Source: a virus. From it: a DNA stretch of 56,552 nt. Positions 16,076 to 24,998 of the stretch are shown piece by piece. The stretch is from the IMG/VR virus record IMGVR_UViG_3300009553_000027, positions 1-56,552 of that record; one strand, given 5' to 3'. Numbering within the stretch: the stretch's first letter is position 1; each line of letters begins with the position of its first letter. Position numbers and translations under genes: made by a program. Below the pieces are notes generated by a model. The model was not told the origin of the DNA. It searched no databases and saw only the letters and a list, made by a program, of their open reading frames with translations.

Positions 16076-16467
16076 TCACCGGTGCCGTCACCGGCGGCCG
16101 CCAGCTCGCCGCACGCCTGATGGTCGACAGCGGCCGGATCAGCCGCCCGTCGACCGACCCGCCCACCCTCGATCTTGACACCGGCATCTCCTCACCACCC
16201 GCGCCGACCGTGATCCACGAGGGCCCCTGCCGTGTGAAGGCGCGCGCGTCGCTCGAGCAGGACGCTGTGTCCGGCGACGCGAACGTCACCGCGGTCCGGT
16301 TCGTCATCAACTGGCCGCACGACATCCCCGACATCCACGTCGACGACATCATCGAGATCGTCACCTCCGACGACCCGCACATCGCAGACCGAACGTTCCG
16401 GGTCACAAGCGTCCCATCGAAGACGTTCCTGATCCACCGGCAGATCGGCGCCGAGGTGATCGAGTGA
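16072..16467 (+). CDS. DUF6093-like head closure protein (131 aa)
   Basis: It starts in an ATGA overlap. GPCRVKARASLEQDAV, then VDDIIEIVTSDDPHIADRTF and RVTSVPSKTF match actinophage DUF6093 proteins, which occupy the head-closure/stopper position between connector and tail-completion genes. The fold is predicted as a small beta-barrel. Confidence 0.7.
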   Translation: MITGAVTGGRQLAARLMVDSGRISRPSTDPPTLDLDTGISSPPAPTVIHEGPCRVKARASLEQDAVSGDANVTAVRFVINWPHDIPDIHVDDIIEIVTSDDPHIADRTFRVTSVPSKTFLIHRQIGAEVIE

Positions 16468-16691
16468 ACGTCGCCGGCGTCGAGTTCCGGGTGCCGACCC
16501 GTTTCGTGCATTTCGAGGCGCCCGACTTCCACGTCGACCCCGCCCATCCAGTCGTCGGACGCGTCGCTGCGATCGACCTCGAGCGCCCCGGCCGCGCTGG
16601 CGTCGAGCGGCATGTCGGAACGATCGTCGAGGCCGGCGACGGCTTCTTCGTGATCGAGGTCGTCGACAGCGCGGCAGCGAGGTGGAACTGA
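16464..16691 (+). CDS. Small connector-region protein (75 aa)
   Basis: It has a GTG start in a GTGA overlap. The protein is short and beta-rich (GRVAAIDLERPGRAG, then GTIVEAGDGFFVIEVV). No family recognised; position in the neck module suggests a structural role. Confidence 0.6.
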   Translation: MNVAGVEFRVPTRFVHFEAPDFHVDPAHPVVGRVAAIDLERPGRAGVERHVGTIVEAGDGFFVIEVVDSAAARWN

Positions 16692-16695
16692 CCAC

Positions 16696-17073
16696 ATGAC
16701 CACCGTCAACGGGATCACGATCGACACATCCGACCTGAAGCGGCTCTCGGAGATCTTCGAGCACGCCGCGCGTGACGCGCCACGCGAATCGGAAGCGGCG
16801 CTCGACCGTGCCGTGATCAAGGTCCACGCCCTCGCCGTGCTCAACGCGGCGAGGGTCCGCGACACCGGCGCGCTGATGGAGTCCGTCGACTACGACACCG
16901 AGATCCTCGCCGGCAGCTCCACGCGGCGGGTGTTCTCCGACGTCCGCGAGGCATGGTTCCAGGAGTTCGGCTCGCCGCACACCGGCGCCCCGAACCCGTG
17001 GCTCACCGGCCCCGCATACATCGTCGTGCCCGAGCTCGTCCGCGACATCGAACGCCTCGGATCGCTCTGGTGA
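16696..17073 (+). CDS. HK97 gp10-like tail completion/neck protein (125 aa)
   Basis: The pattern of an N-terminal helix (LKRLSEIFEHAARDAPRESE), HALAVLNAARVRDTGALMES, a strand pair, then AWFQEFGSPHTGAPNPWLTG is typical of HK97 gp10-type proteins. These bridge head and tail during joining. Confidence 0.75.
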   Translation: MTTVNGITIDTSDLKRLSEIFEHAARDAPRESEAALDRAVIKVHALAVLNAARVRDTGALMESVDYDTEILAGSSTRRVFSDVREAWFQEFGSPHTGAPNPWLTGPAYIVVPELVRDIERLGSLW

Positions 17074-17498
17074 CCCACCTCGCCCGCACGCTCACCACCG
17101 CGGTCATCGCGACACTCGAAGACGCTGGGATCACCGTCGGCGACGGCGAACAACCCGCCGGCTCCGGCTGGCAAGCCGGGCCCGACAACTCAGCGTTCGT
17201 CGGCTACGCCGTGGTCCACCCCGTCGGTGGCGGCGACAGCTACGGCCCGATCGACGGACCCGATCAGGACTTCGAGCCCGTTTACCAGATCTCTGCGTAC
17301 GGCGCGACTCGCGCCCAGGCCGAACTGATCGGCGACCTGGCCCGGACAGCGATGGTCAACACCCCGATCATCGTCACCGACCGCAGAGTCGTGCTCGTGT
17401 CGATCGAGCTGCTCGGCGGCTGCCGACGCGACGACCAAGTGCTGCCGCCGGTCTGGCAGGCCGTTGACCGGTTCCGTGTCCTCACCGTGCCCACCTGA
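17070..17498 (+). CDS. Tail terminator-like protein (142 aa)
   Basis: The GTG at 17070 overlaps the previous stop (GTGA). The sequence has an N-terminal helix (ARTLTTAVIATLEDAG), PVYQISAYGATRAQAELIGD and a strand/Arg pair before VWQAVDRFRV, consistent with lambda gpU-like tail terminators that cap the tail tube. The identification rests mainly on gene order. Confidence 0.65.
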   Translation: MTHLARTLTTAVIATLEDAGITVGDGEQPAGSGWQAGPDNSAFVGYAVVHPVGGGDSYGPIDGPDQDFEPVYQISAYGATRAQAELIGDLARTAMVNTPIIVTDRRVVLVSIELLGGCRRDDQVLPPVWQAVDRFRVLTVPT

Positions 17499-17523
17499 CG
17501 CACCCGTCCCACAGGAGGCGAAC

Positions 17524-17826
17524 GTGACAACGAAGAAGATCAACATCCGCCACCCCGCGCTCGGAACCGAACGTGACATCACCCCCGGAGGCGCCAAGGC
17601 GGCGCTCGCAGCCGGCTGGGAGATCGTCGGCGAAGCAGCGCCGCACGGCATCTGGCACCCGCCCGCCGAGAGCGGCGACCCGGGCCTCGACCAGTGGACC
17701 GAGATCTCCGGTCGCACACCGACCGTGACCCGGACACAGCGCGATCTCGGTGCCGCATCCGGCGACACCGAACAACCCCCTGCGGGGGACAGCACCACAG
17801 ATCCCCACAAGGAGGGACCATCATGA
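17524..17826 (+). CDS. Small tail-region protein (100 aa)
   Basis: AGGAGG precedes a GTG start at 17524. The N-terminal half (KINIRHPALGTERDITPGGA, KAALAAGWEIVG) looks like a compact domain found next to tail tube genes. The C-terminal half is Pro/Asp/Thr-rich and probably disordered. No function assigned. Confidence 0.65.
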   Translation: MTTKKINIRHPALGTERDITPGGAKAALAAGWEIVGEAAPHGIWHPPAESGDPGLDQWTEISGRTPTVTRTQRDLGAASGDTEQPPAGDSTTDPHKEGPS

Positions 17827-18293
17827 GCCGCACCGTCTACGAAGGCAACAACAAGGTCGTGTTCTGCCCATCCGTCGCCGACAAGGACGCACCCACCGTC
17901 GCCGAGCTCGGCGCCGCCACCGTCTGGACGCCGTTCATCTCGAAGGACGGCATCACCGTCCCGTCGACCCAGAACATGGTCGACTCCGCCACCATCGAAG
18001 ACGTCTTCGACGCGCAGCAGGTCGGCTCCTGGGGCGGCGGACCGCTCACCCTGTCGATGTTCCGCGACGACACCGACGAGACCGACTGCTACGACATGAT
18101 CGAGTACGGCCTCGAAGGGTTCATCGTCATCTCCCGCTTCGGCGCCCCGATCGCCGGATCGAAGGTCGAGGTGTGGCCCGTCGAGGCACACGAGCCGACG
18201 CTGATGCAGAGCGCGGCGAACACGATGCAGAAGTTCAACGCATCGTTCGCGGTCACCTCGGCGCCGTCGATGCGCGCCGTCGTCGCCGCCTGA
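17823..18293 (+). CDS. Major tail (tube) protein (156 aa)
   Basis: It starts in an ATGA overlap. The protein reads as a small beta-sandwich (GNNKVVFCPSVADKD, STQNMVDSATIEDVFDAQQV, FIVISRFGAPIAGSKVEVWP, FNASFAVTSAPSM), matching siphovirus tail tube proteins in size and in position directly upstream of the tail chaperone pair. It polymerises around the tape measure protein. Confidence 0.75.
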   Translation: MSRTVYEGNNKVVFCPSVADKDAPTVAELGAATVWTPFISKDGITVPSTQNMVDSATIEDVFDAQQVGSWGGGPLTLSMFRDDTDETDCYDMIEYGLEGFIVISRFGAPIAGSKVEVWPVEAHEPTLMQSAANTMQKFNASFAVTSAPSMRAVVAA

Positions 18294-18889
18294 TGCCCGC
18301 CGAGACCACGATCGACGACATCCTGTCGGAGATCACCGCACGGACCATCACCGCGCGCGTGCTGCTCCGACAGGATCTCGTCGAACGCCACGCCGAGCTC
18401 GTCGCCGCGCTCCAGACCGCGATCACGGCCGACGCACGCGAGGCCAGCATGGAAGGCGGTGGCGCGGCTCCCGCCGCGGCGCAAGCCGTCGTCGACTTCG
18501 AAGCCGAGATCGACCACGCGATGCGCGACTTCGTGTTCAAAGGCATCGGCAAGCGCGGCTGGTCCGACCTGCTGAAGCAGCATCCGCCGACGAAGGAACA
18601 GCTGAAGCTCCAGCCGCGGCTCGACCACAACCCCGAGACGTTCCCGGCGGTCGCCGTCGCCAAGTCGTGCCTCTCGCCCGCGATGACGGTCGAACAGGCA
18701 CGGCAGCTCGAGGAACGGCTCGATCTCACCCAGTGGTCGCAGATCTGGCAGGCGTGTCTCTCCGCGAACATCGGAGATCCGACTGCCCCAAAATCGTCAG
18801 TCGCTGGTGGGATTCTCCGAGCGAGCGCGGCATTCGCGACTACTGCTGCCAGCGAGGCATCCCCCGATCAGTTTTCCTTGGACGGATAG
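18293..18889 (+). CDS. Tail assembly chaperone G (198 aa)
   Basis: This is the zero-frame product of the two-frame chaperone gene. It is helical and acidic with an Ala-rich middle; LLKQHPPTKEQLKLQPRL and TQWSQIWQACLSANIGDPTA are typical of actinophage tail chaperones. The ATG at 18293 shares a base with the tail tube stop. Its last 32 codons lie after the slippery site and are specific to the unshifted form. Confidence 0.8.
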   Translation: MPAETTIDDILSEITARTITARVLLRQDLVERHAELVAALQTAITADAREASMEGGGAAPAAAQAVVDFEAEIDHAMRDFVFKGIGKRGWSDLLKQHPPTKEQLKLQPRLDHNPETFPAVAVAKSCLSPAMTVEQARQLEERLDLTQWSQIWQACLSANIGDPTAPKSSVAGGILRASAAFATTAASEASPDQFSLDG

Positions 18890-19179
18890 TCGAACCGGGC
18901 GAGCCTGAGTGGCTCGACGAGGACACGCAGGCTGCTCTCGAATGGCAGGCCCGCCAGCAGTCGCTGTGCTCCGGATGCGGGCAGCCACGCGACGAGTCGT
19001 TCGCGATGCGAGGTGTCGAGTACACGGCCGAGGCGCTCGAGTGCCGCGCGTGCGCAGCCCGCGACCGCAAGGCCCATGCGTGGCGTGAGAGCCCGAACGC
19101 CGAGCCGTTCGGGATCCAGTTCATCGTCCGACCAGAAACCAGCGACCACGACGAACACGAGCAAGTCGACGGCATGTGA
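18293..19179 (+). CDS. Tail assembly chaperone G-T fusion made by -1 frameshift (295 aa)
   Basis: After codon 167 a -1 slip gives IVSRWWDSPSERGIRDYCCQ and so on to a TGA at 19179. The added T part has a WxxSPS...DYCCQRGIPRSVFLGR helix-turn region, then WLDEDTQAALEWQARQQ. It ends with two Cys pairs (CSGCGQPRDES and ECRACAARDRK) that look like a zinc ribbon. The fusion is made in small amounts and helps load tail tube subunits onto the tape measure protein. The frame of the downstream ORF, its continuity with the slip site and its position all support this reading. Confidence 0.8.
18787..18793 (+). promoter_or_regulatory. Programmed -1 ribosomal frameshift site (CCCAAAA)
   Basis: The heptamer reads C CCA AAA in the chaperone G frame and CCC AAA after a -1 slip, an X XXY YYZ site. 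It lies inside the region where both frames are open, at the position where lambda-like G/T genes shift. No clear downstream pseudoknot was identified by eye. Confidence 0.8.
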
Positions 19180-19194
19180 GGAGGCGAACCGGTC

Positions 19195-22100
19195 ATGGAG
19201 AAGGGGTTCGCTGTCCGGTTGTCGGCTTCGGTCGACCAGTACGTCGCGGCGATGGCGAAGGCGCGTGGCGCGACCGAAGCTGTCGGCGCGTCGAGCGTCA
19301 AGAACTTCGAGAAGCTCGGCACGTCGATGTCGCAGATTGGCGGCAAGCTGACCCGTTCCGTGACGTTGCCCGTGATCGCCGCTGGCGCGGGGATGGTCGC
19401 GGCGTCGCTCTCGTGGGAGTCGAGTTTCGCCGGCGTCGCGAAGACCGTCGACATGTCCGCGGCCGGGCTGCAGCGTCTCGAAGGTCAGCTGCGAGCGATG
19501 GCACGTTCGATGCCAGCAACACACGGGGAGATCGCGGCGGTCGCTGAGGCTGCCGGCCAACTCGGCGTGCAGGCCGACAACATCGCCGACTTCACGAAGG
19601 TGATGGTCGAGCTCGGTGCCACGACGAACCTGTCGTCCGAGGAAGCCGCAACCTCGATCGCTCAGATGGCGAACATCATGGGGACCGCGCCGCGGGACAT
19701 CGAGCGGCTCGGTGCCGCACTCGTCGATCTCGGCAACAACGGCGCGTCGACAGAGCGGGACATCATTCAGATGGCCCAGCGGATCGCCGGTGCGGGCGAC
19801 GTGATCGGCCTGTCCGAGGCGGACGTGCTCGGCTTCGCCAATGCGCTCGCGTCGGCGGGCATCGAAGCTGACGCCGGTGGTACCGCGATCTCGACGACGA
19901 TGATCTCGATCGCCAAGGCCGTCCAGACCGGCGGTGAGTCGCTCGACTCGTTCGCGTCAGTCGCCGGGATGTCGTCGACAGCGTTCGCGGCCGCGTTCCG
20001 TGAGGACGCCGCCGGTGCGATCACTCAGTTCATCGCCGGGCTCGGCGGGATCTCCGAGGCGGGCGGGAACGTCTTCGGGGTGATGGACCAGCTCGGCCTG
20101 TCCGACGCCCGTGTCTCACGCGCACTGCTCTCGATGGCCGGCGCGGGCGACCTGCTGCGCAATTCGCTCGATCTCGGAACGCAAGCCTGGAACGACAACA
20201 CCGCGCTGCAGGAGGAGTACGCGAAGCGTGCCGACACGAGCGCGTCGAAGCTCGCTGTGCTGCGCAACCAGATCGTCGACGTCGCGATCGACCTCGGCAA
20301 CCAGATGGTTCCGGTCCTCCTCGATGTCGTCGGTGGCGTCGCTTCGCTGGTCAAGTGGTTCGGAAATCTCCCTGCGCCCGTGAAGGACGTCGCGCTCGGC
20401 CTGCTCGCGGTGACCGCGGCGGCGGGCCCGCTGCTGATGGTCGGCGGCTCGCTGGTCAGGAACTTCATGCTGATCCAGTCGACGTTCAAGAAGCTGACGG
20501 ACACGATGAGCATGAACCCGTGGCTGATCGCTGCGGGCGCGGCTGTCGCCGCGATCGGGATCCTGACCGCCGCCGGCGGTGACCAGTCGCAGGTTCAGCA
20601 GGAGATGGAGATGCGGGCGCAGGACGTCGCGACCGCGCTCGACACCGAGATCGATCAGATCGTCCGGCTCGGTGTCGAGTCCGGCCAGGCCGTCGACCCC
20701 GTCAAGTTCCTCGCAGACGCGCAGGGTGCCCTGTCGAAGGCGCTGATCGCCGGCGATGACGTCGACGATCTCACCAAGGCCCTCGGCGCGCTCGGCTTCA
20801 CCACACAGGACACCGCCGAGGTGTTCCGGATGCTCAACGGCATGAAGCTGTCGCCATCTGGCGGAGTGGTCGAAGGCTGGTATGCCCTGACGAGGGCGAC
20901 GCTCGAGGCGAAGGGCATCTCGGAGGACGTCGCGCACGTCCTCGCCGACACAGCGTCCGAAGTCCTGACCACGGGCGGAGTGTGGGACATCACGTCCGAA
21001 GCGACCCGGGGCTGGACGACCGAGCAGCTCGCCCTGTTCGACGCGATGAAGCTGATCGCCGGCCAGGTCGACAAGACCGACATGAACAAGGTCGCCGCCG
21101 ACTACCTCAACGCCCAGGTCGCTGCCGGCGGGCTGACAGCGGAGCTCGTCACTCAGGCCGAGGCCCTGACAGGCGTGTCGCGCAACGGCGACACCTCGAC
21201 CGCCGTCTACGAGAAGTACCTTGAGCTGCTCTCCCAACTCACACCGGAGCAGCAGGCCCTCGCCGCGGGGGTCAAGGAGACCACGACTGCCGTCGAGCAG
21301 AACACTCCGGCGCTCGTCGACCAGGAGGAGCAGCTGAAGCGGCAGAAGGCCGCGCTGGACGCCGTGAAGAAGGCGCTCGCCGACAGCCGGAACGAGTTCC
21401 AGCGCCTCGCCGACGAAGCCGGTGTGCTCGAGCAGGCGCTGTCCGACGTGTTCGGCGGTCCGGCGGACCTCGAGCAGGCCCAACGCAACTACCAGGCCGG
21501 GCTGCACGATCTACGCGACGCGTTCAAGGAGAACGGCCGCACCCTCGACATGTCGACGGAGAAGGGCCGCGCGAACCGCGAGGAGATCGAGAAGCAGCTC
21601 GACGCGATCGCCGACTGGGGCGTCGCGATGGTGAAGAACGGCACCTCGACCGAGGACGCTGCGAACGCGGTGAACTTCCTCACCGAGGACCTCGTCAAGC
21701 AGATGGTTCAGGCCGGCTTCACCGAAGACGCGGCACGCGCCTACATCGAGCAGCTCGGCCGCACCCCGGAGGACGTGACGACCGCGCTGCAGCTGGTCGG
21801 CGACGAGAAGATGAAGGCCGACCTGCAGGATCGCCTCGATCAGCTCGACTCGATCGACGAGGGCGCGGCGGCGAAGATCGAGGCCTTGATCGACGCGGGG
21901 TCGTTCGACGAGGCGCGCCGCATGTTGGACGATCTCACGGGCACGCGCGATGTGAACGTCACGGTGCACAGCAGCGGCCGCCACTTCGTGTCGGCAGCCG
22001 GTCGATTCGTGCCGGCGGGGTCGAACATGCTGACGACCGTCGGCGAACGCGGTCCGGAGGTGATCCTCCCGCTCGACGATCCCGCACGGATGCGCGCGCT

Positions 22101-23358
22101 GATGTCCGATCCTCGCGTCAGCGGGCCGATGGCTCGACTGTTCGGCGCCGGCGAACCTGGCCCCGGGCAGGGAGCCAAGACGGGCGCCGCGAGCTCCGTC
22201 GGCGCGGCGAACGATTGGAACGCGTACGAGCAGTCGCATCTGCTCGACCAGTACGTGGTCCAGCCCCCCGCGCCGTCGACCACCGAGGCGACCTCCGAAG
22301 ACGACGTCATGGAGAACCGCTACAAGCGCCACGATCTGTCGGCCGCGGACTACGACGCCTACCTCGCGCACAAGCAGGAAGGGCTCGTGAAGTACTCCGA
22401 CGAGGAAGAGGCCGTCTTCGAAAGGCGGCAGCAGCTCGCCGAGGACGAGAAGCGCGCGAACGACGACCGGATCGAAGAAGAGCGCGAGGTGATGCGCTTC
22501 AAGCTCGACTCCGGCGAGATCACGCTGCGCGAGTACCGCGAATATCTGAAGGGGCAGCTCGAATCGACCGACGCCTACTCGGCGGATCACCGCAAGATCT
22601 GGGGCGAGCTGCACGATGTCGAGCTGGACATCGCCGAAGAACAGCAGGCCAAGATCGACGCGATGCGTGACGCCGCGGAGAAGGCTGAGAAGGCGCGGCT
22701 CGACCGCATCGAAGACGCGTACGAGAAGGCGGGGGAGCGGCGGTCGGCGGCGGATGCGTCGCGTGCTGCTGATGAGGCGATGTCGGATCTGTCGGCCGCG
22801 GCTGCGACGGCGGAGTGGTATGCGCATGATCGGAAAGCGACCGATCAGGAACGTGCCGATGCGAACGCCGACCTGGAACGCGCGAAGGAGCGTGCTGCGC
22901 AGGCGTTGTATGAGCGGGCAGACGCGAACGCGAACAACGCTGGGATCGAGGACAAGACGCCGGAGTGGTCGGCTGCGGTTCGTGCTGCACTGCTCGCCGA
23001 CGAGCAGAATGCCCCGGCGCTGGCGCCGTACATCGATCGCATCCTCGACGGCATCCCGACCTTCGCGGCCGGCGGCTACGTGCCGGCGACGGTTGGCGGC
23101 CAGGTCATCCGGGTTGCCGAGGCCGGGCGCGGCGAGTGGGTCATGGACGATCCGAAGCTGCAAGGGCTCCTCACCGCAGCTGCATCGCAGGCGTACCATC
23201 CGGCCGGCCCTGGCGCGATGGCGGCACCTTCGGTCGCGATCGGCGACACGGTGGTGCGGGTCTTCATCGGGAACGAGGAGATCTCCCGGATCGCCCGGAT
23301 CGAGATCGACCGTGCCGACCGGGAAAGCGACGCCCGACTGTTGGCGGGCGTCAGGTGA
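19195..23358 (+). CDS. Tape measure protein (1387 aa)
   Basis: This is the largest gene. GGAGG precedes the ATG. The N-terminus (SVDQYVAAMAKARGATEAVG, LTRSVTLPVIAAGAGMVAAS) and AEAAGQLGVQADNIADFTKV match the phage tail tape measure core domain. A hydrophobic stretch near residues 400-470 may be the membrane-crossing segment. Long coiled coils follow (about residues 700-830 and 1050-1230). Two segments with a GRFVPAG...VGERGPEVILPL and GGYVPA...VAEAGRGEWVM pattern occur near residues 940 and 1290, usual in actinophage tape measures. The length predicts a tail near 0.2 micrometre. Confidence 0.9.
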   Translation: MEKGFAVRLSASVDQYVAAMAKARGATEAVGASSVKNFEKLGTSMSQIGGKLTRSVTLPVIAAGAGMVAASLSWESSFAGVAKTVDMSAAGLQRLEGQLRAMARSMPATHGEIAAVAEAAGQLGVQADNIADFTKVMVELGATTNLSSEEAATSIAQMANIMGTAPRDIERLGAALVDLGNNGASTERDIIQMAQRIAGAGDVIGLSEADVLGFANALASAGIEADAGGTAISTTMISIAKAVQTGGESLDSFASVAGMSSTAFAAAFREDAAGAITQFIAGLGGISEAGGNVFGVMDQLGLSDARVSRALLSMAGAGDLLRNSLDLGTQAWNDNTALQEEYAKRADTSASKLAVLRNQIVDVAIDLGNQMVPVLLDVVGGVASLVKWFGNLPAPVKDVALGLLAVTAAAGPLLMVGGSLVRNFMLIQSTFKKLTDTMSMNPWLIAAGAAVAAIGILTAAGGDQSQVQQEMEMRAQDVATALDTEIDQIVRLGVESGQAVDPVKFLADAQGALSKALIAGDDVDDLTKALGALGFTTQDTAEVFRMLNGMKLSPSGGVVEGWYALTRATLEAKGISEDVAHVLADTASEVLTTGGVWDITSEATRGWTTEQLALFDAMKLIAGQVDKTDMNKVAADYLNAQVAAGGLTAELVTQAEALTGVSRNGDTSTAVYEKYLELLSQLTPEQQALAAGVKETTTAVEQNTPALVDQEEQLKRQKAALDAVKKALADSRNEFQRLADEAGVLEQALSDVFGGPADLEQAQRNYQAGLHDLRDAFKENGRTLDMSTEKGRANREEIEKQLDAIADWGVAMVKNGTSTEDAANAVNFLTEDLVKQMVQAGFTEDAARAYIEQLGRTPEDVTTALQLVGDEKMKADLQDRLDQLDSIDEGAAAKIEALIDAGSFDEARRMLDDLTGTRDVNVTVHSSGRHFVSAAGRFVPAGSNMLTTVGERGPEVILPLDDPARMRALMSDPRVSGPMARLFGAGEPGPGQGAKTGAASSVGAANDWNAYEQSHLLDQYVVQPPAPSTTEATSEDDVMENRYKRHDLSAADYDAYLAHKQEGLVKYSDEEEAVFERRQQLAEDEKRANDDRIEEEREVMRFKLDSGEITLREYREYLKGQLESTDAYSADHRKIWGELHDVELDIAEEQQAKIDAMRDAAEKAEKARLDRIEDAYEKAGERRSAADASRAADEAMSDLSAAAATAEWYAHDRKATDQERADANADLERAKERAAQALYERADANANNAGIEDKTPEWSAAVRAALLADEQNAPALAPYIDRILDGIPTFAAGGYVPATVGGQVIRVAEAGRGEWVMDDPKLQGLLTAAASQAYHPAGPGAMAAPSVAIGDTVVRVFIGNEEISRIARIEIDRADRESDARLLAGVR

Positions 23359-24998
23359 CGATCGCGACCCTGCGGCCAACCGGGACGGTAGCGGTCGACG
23401 GATGGACCGTGTCCGGTGCCGCATCGGTGCACGCGGCGACGAAGGACGACTCCGACACCAGCTTCGTCGCCGGTGCAGTCGGCGGGCAGCTTGCGGTGAC
23501 GATCAACGCGTTCAGCGTCGACGTGTTCATCCTGCCGGCTGGCGCGCTGACGAAAACGATCCGGCCCCGGTGCCGCGCCCGCGCGGTGACATCGACGTCG
23601 CAGCTGTCGTTGAGCGTCGCGCAGCCCGCGTCAGCTGACCGGACGCCGGTCGGCACGTTCTTCGTCGACTCGTCGCAGATCGCCGTCGCGACGATCCCGC
23701 TGACCGCGACGATCTTCGACGGATCCGGCGCGCCGACCGCGTGGACCGGAACCCAGGAACAGCTGCAGGCGCTCGTCATGTCGGTGCTCGTGTCCGGCGC
23801 CGACGCCGTCCGGGTCTACGAGCTGTACGTCGACATCGACTACGCCGAGCAGCCGACGACGACGGTCCTGGGGCCGACCGGCACGATCATCGACTCGACG
23901 TCGGTGACGTTGGAGTGGCAGCACGTCGCCGGCGAGGGCGGCGGACCGCAGGCCTACTACCAGTCCCGTGTGTTCTCGACCGCGCAGCGATCGATCTCCG
24001 GGTTCGATCCGGCCACGTCGCCGGCGACGCTCGACACGAGCGTGCTACTGGGCACTGCCCGCGCGTTGAAGGTCGGGCCGCTTCCGAACAACACCGCCTA
24101 TCGGGCGTACGTGCGGACCGCGCAGTCGATCAACGGGCAGGCGCACTGGAGCCCGTGGGCGTCGTTCTCCGACTTCACCGTTGACGCCCCTGCGCCGACG
24201 GTCCTGTCGGTCTTCGCGGCCGGCCAGGACGGCGACTTCCGCGTGAGGCTGACCGTCACCCGAGACACCGCCGGCGAGCCGTGGGATCTGCTCGAGGTCG
24301 AACGATCCGACGATGCGATGCTCACCTGGGTGCCGGTGCGTGGCGCGACGCTCACCGACCCGCCCGGTGACGTGTGGATCGGCTACGACTTCGAGGCCGG
24401 CAACGGCGTCACGGTCCGCTACCGGGCGCGTGGCGTCGCGATCCTCGGCACGTCGCAGCTGGCGGGCGAGTGGAAGGTGTCCCAGTCGACGATCTGGTCA
24501 TCGGACGTCGCGATCCTGAAGGACCTCACGTTCCCTGCGAACAGCCGCACCGTCCGGATCCGCAAGCTTCCGGAGCCGACCCGACCGATCGTCGAGTCGA
24601 AGCACAAGGTCCTCGGTGCGAACTTGAAGACGAGGGTGTCCGACGTCCGCGACGGCGAAGAGGGCGACTTCGTGATCCAGACCTCCACCTTCCAGGAGGC
24701 GCTCGACCTCGAGCTGCTGCTCGACCAGCCCGTGCTGCTGCTGCAGCTCCCCGCGGCATGGGATCTGCACCCGAACCGGTACATCGGACCTGGCACCTAC
24801 CAGCGGCAGAACCCGTCGGGCAAGATCTGGGGACGCGCCGCTCAGATGCGCCGCTACCAGATCCCGTACACCCAGGTCGGCCGGCCTGTCGACAACGGCG
24901 TGTTCATCCCAGGCCTCACCTGGGAGGACATGGCGGACCAGGCGGTCACGTGGGCCGCCATCCTCGCTGATGGCACGACGTGGGGGGATCTGCTGTGA
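23355..24998 (+). CDS. Minor tail protein with fibronectin-III-like domain, distal-tail type (547 aa)
   Basis: The GTG start overlaps the tape measure stop (GTGA). Residues 1-170 are a beta-sandwich with repeated Ser/Thr/Val strands. Residues about 175-280 resemble a fibronectin type III domain (TSVTLEWQHVAGEGGG, PNNTAYRAYVRTAQSINGQA). The C-terminal part (NSRTVRIRKLPEPTRPIVES, EEGDFVIQTSTFQEALDLEL) resembles actinophage distal tail/minor tail proteins. Position right after the tape measure gene supports a role at the tail tip. Confidence 0.65.
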   Translation: MTIATLRPTGTVAVDGWTVSGAASVHAATKDDSDTSFVAGAVGGQLAVTINAFSVDVFILPAGALTKTIRPRCRARAVTSTSQLSLSVAQPASADRTPVGTFFVDSSQIAVATIPLTATIFDGSGAPTAWTGTQEQLQALVMSVLVSGADAVRVYELYVDIDYAEQPTTTVLGPTGTIIDSTSVTLEWQHVAGEGGGPQAYYQSRVFSTAQRSISGFDPATSPATLDTSVLLGTARALKVGPLPNNTAYRAYVRTAQSINGQAHWSPWASFSDFTVDAPAPTVLSVFAAGQDGDFRVRLTVTRDTAGEPWDLLEVERSDDAMLTWVPVRGATLTDPPGDVWIGYDFEAGNGVTVRYRARGVAILGTSQLAGEWKVSQSTIWSSDVAILKDLTFPANSRTVRIRKLPEPTRPIVESKHKVLGANLKTRVSDVRDGEEGDFVIQTSTFQEALDLELLLDQPVLLLQLPAAWDLHPNRYIGPGTYQRQNPSGKIWGRAAQMRRYQIPYTQVGRPVDNGVFIPGLTWEDMADQAVTWAAILADGTTWGDLL

